Shown here in pieces: positions 61,301-64,000 of a DNA stretch of 64,000 nt (within the stretch, counting starts at the first letter, position 1; every line of letters begins with the position of its first letter). The stretch lies in assembly GCF_021343995.1 (NCBI RefSeq), contig NZ_JAJTTE010000032.1:1-64000 (forward strand), read 5' to 3'. The position numbers and the translations under genes are program-made. Below the pieces are notes generated by a model that worked only from the letters and a program-made list of their open reading frames with translations, was not told the origin of the DNA and did not search any database. The stretch is from Pseudonocardia terrae (GTDB lineage Bacteria > Actinomycetota > Actinomycetes > Mycobacteriales > Pseudonocardiaceae).

Positions 61301-61975
61301 GCGCGCGAGGCGGCCGCACGGAAGGTCGCCGAGGCACAGGGCGCGGCACAGGGCGGGACGCCACGGGGCGGCACGGCACGGGGCGGCACGGCACAGGGCG
61401 GCACGGCACAGGGCGGCACGGCACAGGGCGGCACGGCACAGGGCGGGACGGCACAGGGCGGGACGGCACAGGGCGGGACGGCGCGACAGCAGAAGGCGGA
61501 TCGCCCGTCCTCGACCGCGCACGCTCGCGAGGCTGCCCTGCGGACGGCCGCCGAGAGCGGGTCGCACGACGACCCCGGCCGGGCCCGCACGTCCGACCGG
61601 ACCCGCACCGCTGCGCGTTGGGCCGAGGCGGCGTCCGGGTCCCACCGCTCCGACCGCGCGAGCTCCGACCGCGCCGACTACGGCCACGCCGACTACGGCC
61701 ATGCAGGGTCGGACCGCTCGGACCGCGCCGGCTCCGACCACTCCGACCGGGCTGGCTCGGACCACTCGGACCGCTCCCGCTTCGACCGCTTCGCCCGCAC
61801 CCGCTCGGACGGTGCTCGCCCCGACCGCGTCCACCACAGCGCGTCCCGGAGCTCCGACGACTCCGATCACCGCACCGAGCCCCACCGCCCGTCCCGCACC
61901 CACCAGGAGCGCTCCCACCACCAAGACCGGAGCAACCACGACCACAGCGACCACGGCGACCGGCCCGATCACTAG
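58310..61975 (+). CDS. Giant single-pass repeat protein with zinc-finger-like head
   Basis: The protein has 1,221 residues. Order: (1) a treble-clef-like motif C15-x4-C20...YCSTAH (Cys36, His40) followed by an Arg-rich helix; (2) a Ser/Gly/Pro linker; (3) one membrane helix, residues 125-144 after RRRR; (4) a charged coiled coil (about 165-300); (5) a Gly/Ala/Val-rich zone of GAGxxVG-type units (59440-59995); (6) five 9-residue units GAEASGSAP/GAESPGVAR; (7) about five units with QVLAAALDAA; (8) nine GGTAQ-type units; (9) a Ser/Asp/Arg/His-rich tail (GSDHSDRAGSDHSDR). Third-position G/C is high throughout, so the frame is real. The basic stretch before the helix suggests head inside, repeats outside. 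I know no homologue and assign no function. GTG 58310 or 58313 starts it. Confidence 0.8.
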   Translation: MVGDDAGAEPSDVVCALPGCGAVLEPVVGRPDRRYCSTAHRAAMRRLRRAAAHAARDPRVVETLPWLREPESATSGSPSGSVPGSGPGSAEGSPTRTTSAGPRPASPAPGGRSRWSRVLARRRRAVAVLAATAVLLGGYALTVASSSGQASREVVAGPTSTEQWASRAELLLVGVNRQLDVLARTERAWNDSEAARDGTAPSAVRRLQQRRQLLERQRATLQAQLESYRELERSADELERAEAQLAAIEKLLAEGPAGDQAWSTALAAQRDLRVRQRDGLRQQVAALRTGVDVASRTPLPDPAVEQARTDRVSADVLDAAADRPAPAPAPGLHTQPPVAQARDEEEDRPAAVVGTSGPPDPRGPIDETVERDRTRSGGAVRSAGDAVESGGRGAGRAVGSAGRGAGEGVGRAGRAAGDGVGRTGEGAGEVVGSVGRAAGAGPAGDGAGRAVGSGAGGAGRAVGEVGEGGGEAVGAAAGGAGEGVGATASGAGNALDEAGRGRVGGAAGAASEGVGEGAGAVGSGASDGVAALGSAAGRGVDALGSGGSDVVRELGGVAGAGTRGEGAAAPAWSRTPADESPGAAGGAEASGSAPGAEASGSAPGAESPGVARGAESPGVARGAESPGARPAAEVPAASPLAAVAGLPGAERGASYAVSPLAAAVGAAAVSPALAEGAEAAEDGPAEPPRPGGDEPVAQSGASLSVAAAPARAVAAALHAAAAAEPAPSLAEAPAQVLAAALDAAAVAAPTESAGPSLVDGPAQVLAAALDAAGVAAPAGPSMVGLPAQVLAAALDAATVAAPAEPVAPLPVGSTQVLAAAVEAAAVASPAVGPAVPAVATPPGMGGPAATHLAPGGVPGAVHWEEPGIASAAAGPTARAMTGGIGEPYIEEALRGADRRATVESASAITPESASAAAPEAAATTATEKAWSSGPSARAASIPSAAAMREAVERSAASTGTSDSAASGGTTERRVAEAIAEQQRARASRSTSGSPEAAAREAAARKVAEAQGAAQGGTPRGGTARGGTAQGGTAQGGTAQGGTAQGGTAQGGTAQGGTARQQKADRPSSTAHAREAALRTAAESGSHDDPGRARTSDRTRTAARWAEAASGSHRSDRASSDRADYGHADYGHAGSDRSDRAGSDHSDRAGSDHSDRSRFDRFARTRSDGARPDRVHHSASRSSDDSDHRTEPHRPSRTHQERSHHQDRSNHDHSDHGDRPDH
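60064..60195 (+). repeat. 27-bp coding tandem repeat
   Basis: Five units of 27 bp occur, two of the form GGTGCGGAGGCATCCGGG... and three of the form GGTGCGGAGTCGCCCGGG.... They encode nine-residue blocks starting GAE. Units within each form are nearly identical, pointing to recent expansion. Confidence 0.88.
61352..61486 (+). repeat. 15-bp coding tandem repeat (GGTAQ)
   Basis: Nine 15-bp units of the type GGCGGCACGGCACAG occur in frame and encode GGTPR, GGTAR, six GGTAQ and GGTAR. The near-perfect units are expected to be length-variable between strains. Confidence 0.93.
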
Positions 61976-62151
61976 CTCGCACGCCGCCCCGCCGCCTCGC
62001 ACAGGCGTCGCAGCCCCTGTGCCGAGCCCCCGACCTGGGCGCGAGCAGCACAGCCGCCCGGGGCATGGGACACACGGAACGATCAGCCTCCGCGCTCTTC
62101 TCCGCGTGGCAACACCTGATCCGTGGTTCCGCGCAGGTAGCGTGGCGCCCC

Positions 62152-62970
62152 GTGACGGCAGCACCGACGGTCCCGCAGGCGAGCGCGCTCCCCGAGCACG
62201 TGCGCGTCGCGTTCGGCGTGAAGGACGCGACGCCACGGCCCGTGGTGTGGGCCGGTCAGCGCGCCTGGCACTGCGGCGAGGTCCTGCTGCGTCCGGTGGC
62301 CGACAACGCGATGGCCGCGTGGTCCGCCGGCGTCCTGGAGACCCTGGACGTCGAGGCGGTCCGGCTGGCCCGCCCTGTCCGCTCGTCCGACGGCCGGTGG
62401 GTCGTCGCGGGCTGGGCCGCGTCCCGGTTCCTCGCCGGGGCCTCCGAGCCCCGGCACGACGACGTCGTCTCGGCCAGCCTGCGCCTGCACGCCGCGACCG
62501 CGACCGTCCAGCGCCCGCGCCTGCTCGACAACCGGGACGACCTGCTCGCCCGCTCCGCCGCCGCGGCGTTCGGCGAGCGCCGCTTCGCCCTCGACGAGGC
62601 CTCGGGCGGCCGGCTGTTCGCCGAGCTCGCGGCGCACCGGCGGCCGATGAAGTCGCCGCCGCAGGTCGTGCACGGCGAGCTGTTCGGGGCGGTGCTGTTC
62701 GACGGCGACGGTGTCCCCGTGGTCCTCGACCTGGTCCCGTTCTGGCGGCCGCCGGAGTGGGCGGCGGCGGTCGTCGTCGTCGACGCGATCGCCTGGGGCG
62801 GGGCGGACGAGGGCCTCATGGACCGCTGGGCGCACCTCGACGAGTGGCCGCAGGCGTTGCTGCGCGCCGCCCTGTACCGGCTCGCCCTGCACGCCCAGCA
62901 CCCCGACGCGTCGGCACGCAGCGTGGCCGGGCTGGAGCGGGTCGCCGGGCTCGTCAGCGCCCGCCTCTGA
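62152..62970 (+). CDS. TIGR02569-like actinobacterial protein (Rv3205c-like)
   Basis: The 272-residue protein resembles a small aminoglycoside-phosphotransferase-like or kinase-like fold. It has an N-terminal strand region (VVWAGQRAWHCGEVLLRPV), a middle with ASLRLHAATATV and the catalytic-loop-like QVVHGELFGAVLFDGDGVPVVLDLVPFWRPPEWAAAVVVVDAI, where HGE...D and LDL mimic the HGD and DxD of kinases. It is conserved in actinobacteria as TIGR02569, with no known substrate. GTG 62152 gives a start matching the family (PEHVRVAFGV); ATG 62065 would add 29 residues. In M. tuberculosis the relative is the neighbour of moeZ; here the giant repeat protein lies between. Confidence 0.85.
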   Translation: MTAAPTVPQASALPEHVRVAFGVKDATPRPVVWAGQRAWHCGEVLLRPVADNAMAAWSAGVLETLDVEAVRLARPVRSSDGRWVVAGWAASRFLAGASEPRHDDVVSASLRLHAATATVQRPRLLDNRDDLLARSAAAAFGERRFALDEASGGRLFAELAAHRRPMKSPPQVVHGELFGAVLFDGDGVPVVLDLVPFWRPPEWAAAVVVVDAIAWGGADEGLMDRWAHLDEWPQALLRAALYRLALHAQHPDASARSVAGLERVAGLVSARL

Positions 62971-63008
62971 CCCACTCGCCGTCCACCTCTCAGCCCTGAC
63001 CTGCGCGA

Positions 63009-63020
63009 TGTGACCTCACA
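63009..63020. promoter_or_regulatory. Short palindrome TGTGA-CC-TCACA
   Basis: A perfect 5-bp inverted repeat with a 2-bp centre lies 126 bases upstream of the nitrate transporter start. The half sites are those of Crp/Fnr-family regulators, but the normal spacing is six bases, so the match is weak. Confidence 0.3.
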
Positions 63021-63146
63021 CCGCGGTTGAACGTACGTGAGCGGGGCTTTGCGCCCATGTCACACGGCGCCACCCCGGGGTAATCCCGGCTGCCTACCGT
63101 CCTGCGCATCCGAAGCGTGACCACGGATGCGACCAGGAGGACCGGC

Positions 63147-64000
63147 GTGACAGCCACCGCAGAAGGACCCACCGACACGGAGACCGGGACCGTGTCCCGC
63201 GGCGTCGTCGGGGGGCGGTGGATCCAGCACTGGGAGCCGGAGGACGCCGGTTTCTGGGCGCGCACGGGCAAGGGGATCGCGAACCGGAACCTCTGGGCGT
63301 CCATCTTCGTCGAGCACGTCGGGTTCTCCGTCTGGACCCTGTGGTCGGTCTTCGTCCTGTTCATGGGCCCGGAGTACGGCGTCGACGCGGCCGGCAAGTT
63401 CTTCCTCGGCGCCACGGCGACGCTCGTCGGCGCGATCCTCCGGGTGCCCTACACCTTCGCCGTCGCGCGCTTCGGCGGCCGCAACTGGACGGTGATCAGC
63501 GGCCTGCTGCTGCTGATCCCGACGATCGCGGCGTCCTTCGTGCTCCAGCCGGGCACGCCGTACTCGGTGTTCGTGCTGATGGCGGCCCTGGCCGGCGTCG
63601 GCGGCGGCAACTTCGCCTCGTCGATGACCAACATCAACGCGTTCTTCCCCGAGGGCCGCAAGGGCACCGCCCTGGGCCTCAACGCGGGCGGCGGGAACCT
63701 CGGCGTCGCGCTGATCCAGCTCATCTCGCTGCTGATCATCGCCACCGCGGGCGCCTCGCACCCGAAGATCCTGCTCGCCGTCTACATCCCGCTGATCGTG
63801 CTCTGCGCGCTCGTCGCGGCCTTCTCGATGGACAACCTCGCGTCGGTCGGCAACGACAAGGGCGCCTTCTCGCTCGCGATGAAGGAGCGCGACACCGGCA
63901 TCATGTCGGTGCTCTACATCGGCACCTTCGGCTCGTTCATCGGGTACAGCTTCGCGTTCGGCCTGGTCCTGCAGACCCAGTTCGGTCGCACCCCGCTGCA
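63147..64000 (+). CDS. NarK-type nitrate/nitrite transporter, cut by window end
   Basis: 284 codons are visible and the frame is open at the edge. The N-terminus includes RWIQHWEPEDAGFWARTGKGIA. Then come membrane helices of an MFS protein (IFVEHVGFSVWTLWSVFVLF, LVGAILRVPYTFAVARFGGR, TVISGLLLLIPTIAASFVL). The nitrate signature follows as VGGGNFASSMTNINAFFPEG and ALGLNAGGGNLGVALIQLI. It imports nitrate or exchanges it for nitrite. GTG 63147 follows AGGAGG. Downstream genes are not visible; nitrate reductase or nitrite reductase genes often follow. Presence near cytochrome bd genes suits growth at low oxygen. Confidence 0.93.
   Translation, partial: MTATAEGPTDTETGTVSRGVVGGRWIQHWEPEDAGFWARTGKGIANRNLWASIFVEHVGFSVWTLWSVFVLFMGPEYGVDAAGKFFLGATATLVGAILRVPYTFAVARFGGRNWTVISGLLLLIPTIAASFVLQPGTPYSVFVLMAALAGVGGGNFASSMTNINAFFPEGRKGTALGLNAGGGNLGVALIQLISLLIIATAGASHPKILLAVYIPLIVLCALVAAFSMDNLASVGNDKGAFSLAMKERDTGIMSVLYIGTFGSFIGYSFAFGLVLQTQFGRTPL

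Noticed and set aside
60317-62236. Minus-strand frame opposite the giant repeat protein
   Set aside because: Checked because the plus-strand protein is itself low-complexity. The plus frame keeps G/C in third positions through the His/Asp tail and has the zinc-finger head and membrane helix; the minus frame does not.
63009-63020. Crp/Fnr site controlling the nitrate transporter
   Set aside because: Half sites match but the spacing is two rather than six bases, so I keep it only as a weak feature.

Overview
The window is 64 kb of very GC-rich DNA (GTG/ATG starts, GTGA and ATGA stop/start overlaps, strong third-position G/C) with a gene complement typical of a free-living actinomycete. The mix suggests a member of Pseudonocardiaceae such as Pseudonocardia. 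That assignment is inferred from gene content, not from a marker gene. I see no rRNA, tRNA, transposase, integrase or CRISPR array.

Three layers can be separated. (1) Two stretches keep the gene order I remember from Mycobacterium tuberculosis. The first (206-13533, resuming at 25093) matches mrp, a DUF1003 protein, a CBS/MgtE-N protein, a small stress-type membrane protein, lpqY-sugA-sugB-sugC and corA (Rv1229c to Rv1239c). The second (43156-62970) matches the Rv3212-like propeller protein, a DEAD-box helicase, a ferritin-like protein, a DUF3107 protein, moeZ and a TIGR02569-type protein (Rv3205c to Rv3212). (2) Lineage-specific modules have been inserted into this backbone. They are a CitE-type lyase plus acyl-CoA dehydrogenase (5718-7930); a sugar or polyol import and oxidation island with a ROK regulator (13657-20856); a methyltransferase with a long acidic tail (22460-24052); an SDR / AurF-like diiron oxygenase / hydrolase operon with its own TetR and twin operators (48004-51492); and a copper efflux pair with a CsoR-type operator (52263-55683). 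(3) A respiratory block (28461-39254) has a fused CydDC exporter and CydAB (cytochrome bd) on the plus strand, separated by a minus-strand trio: a divergent glucose-6-phosphate dehydrogenase, a type II NADH dehydrogenase and a GMC oxidoreductase. The last gene, cut by the window end, is a NarK-type nitrate/nitrite transporter, which fits an organism adjusting to low oxygen.

Intergenic DNA is unusual. At least four families of short repeats occupy gene 3' ends, several between convergent genes and two running into a stop codon: palindromes around TATGG-N2-CC (61-204), a GCGACTCGCGGG family (2014-2165, 13544-13657 and single copies), a CTCGCACAC family (about 5030-5500 and 41490-41690), and a 14-bp array (32056-32139).

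The most notable items are a 1,221-residue protein next to moeZ with a zinc-finger-like head, one membrane helix, a coiled coil and about 850 residues of stacked tandem repeats (58310-61975); a probable 19-codon leader peptide starting MDPAPG with a strong Shine-Dalgarno ahead of corA; the altered substrate-site residues of the G6PD-like protein; and the sugar island, which looks like an oxidoreductase plus TIM-barrel pathway of unknown substrate.
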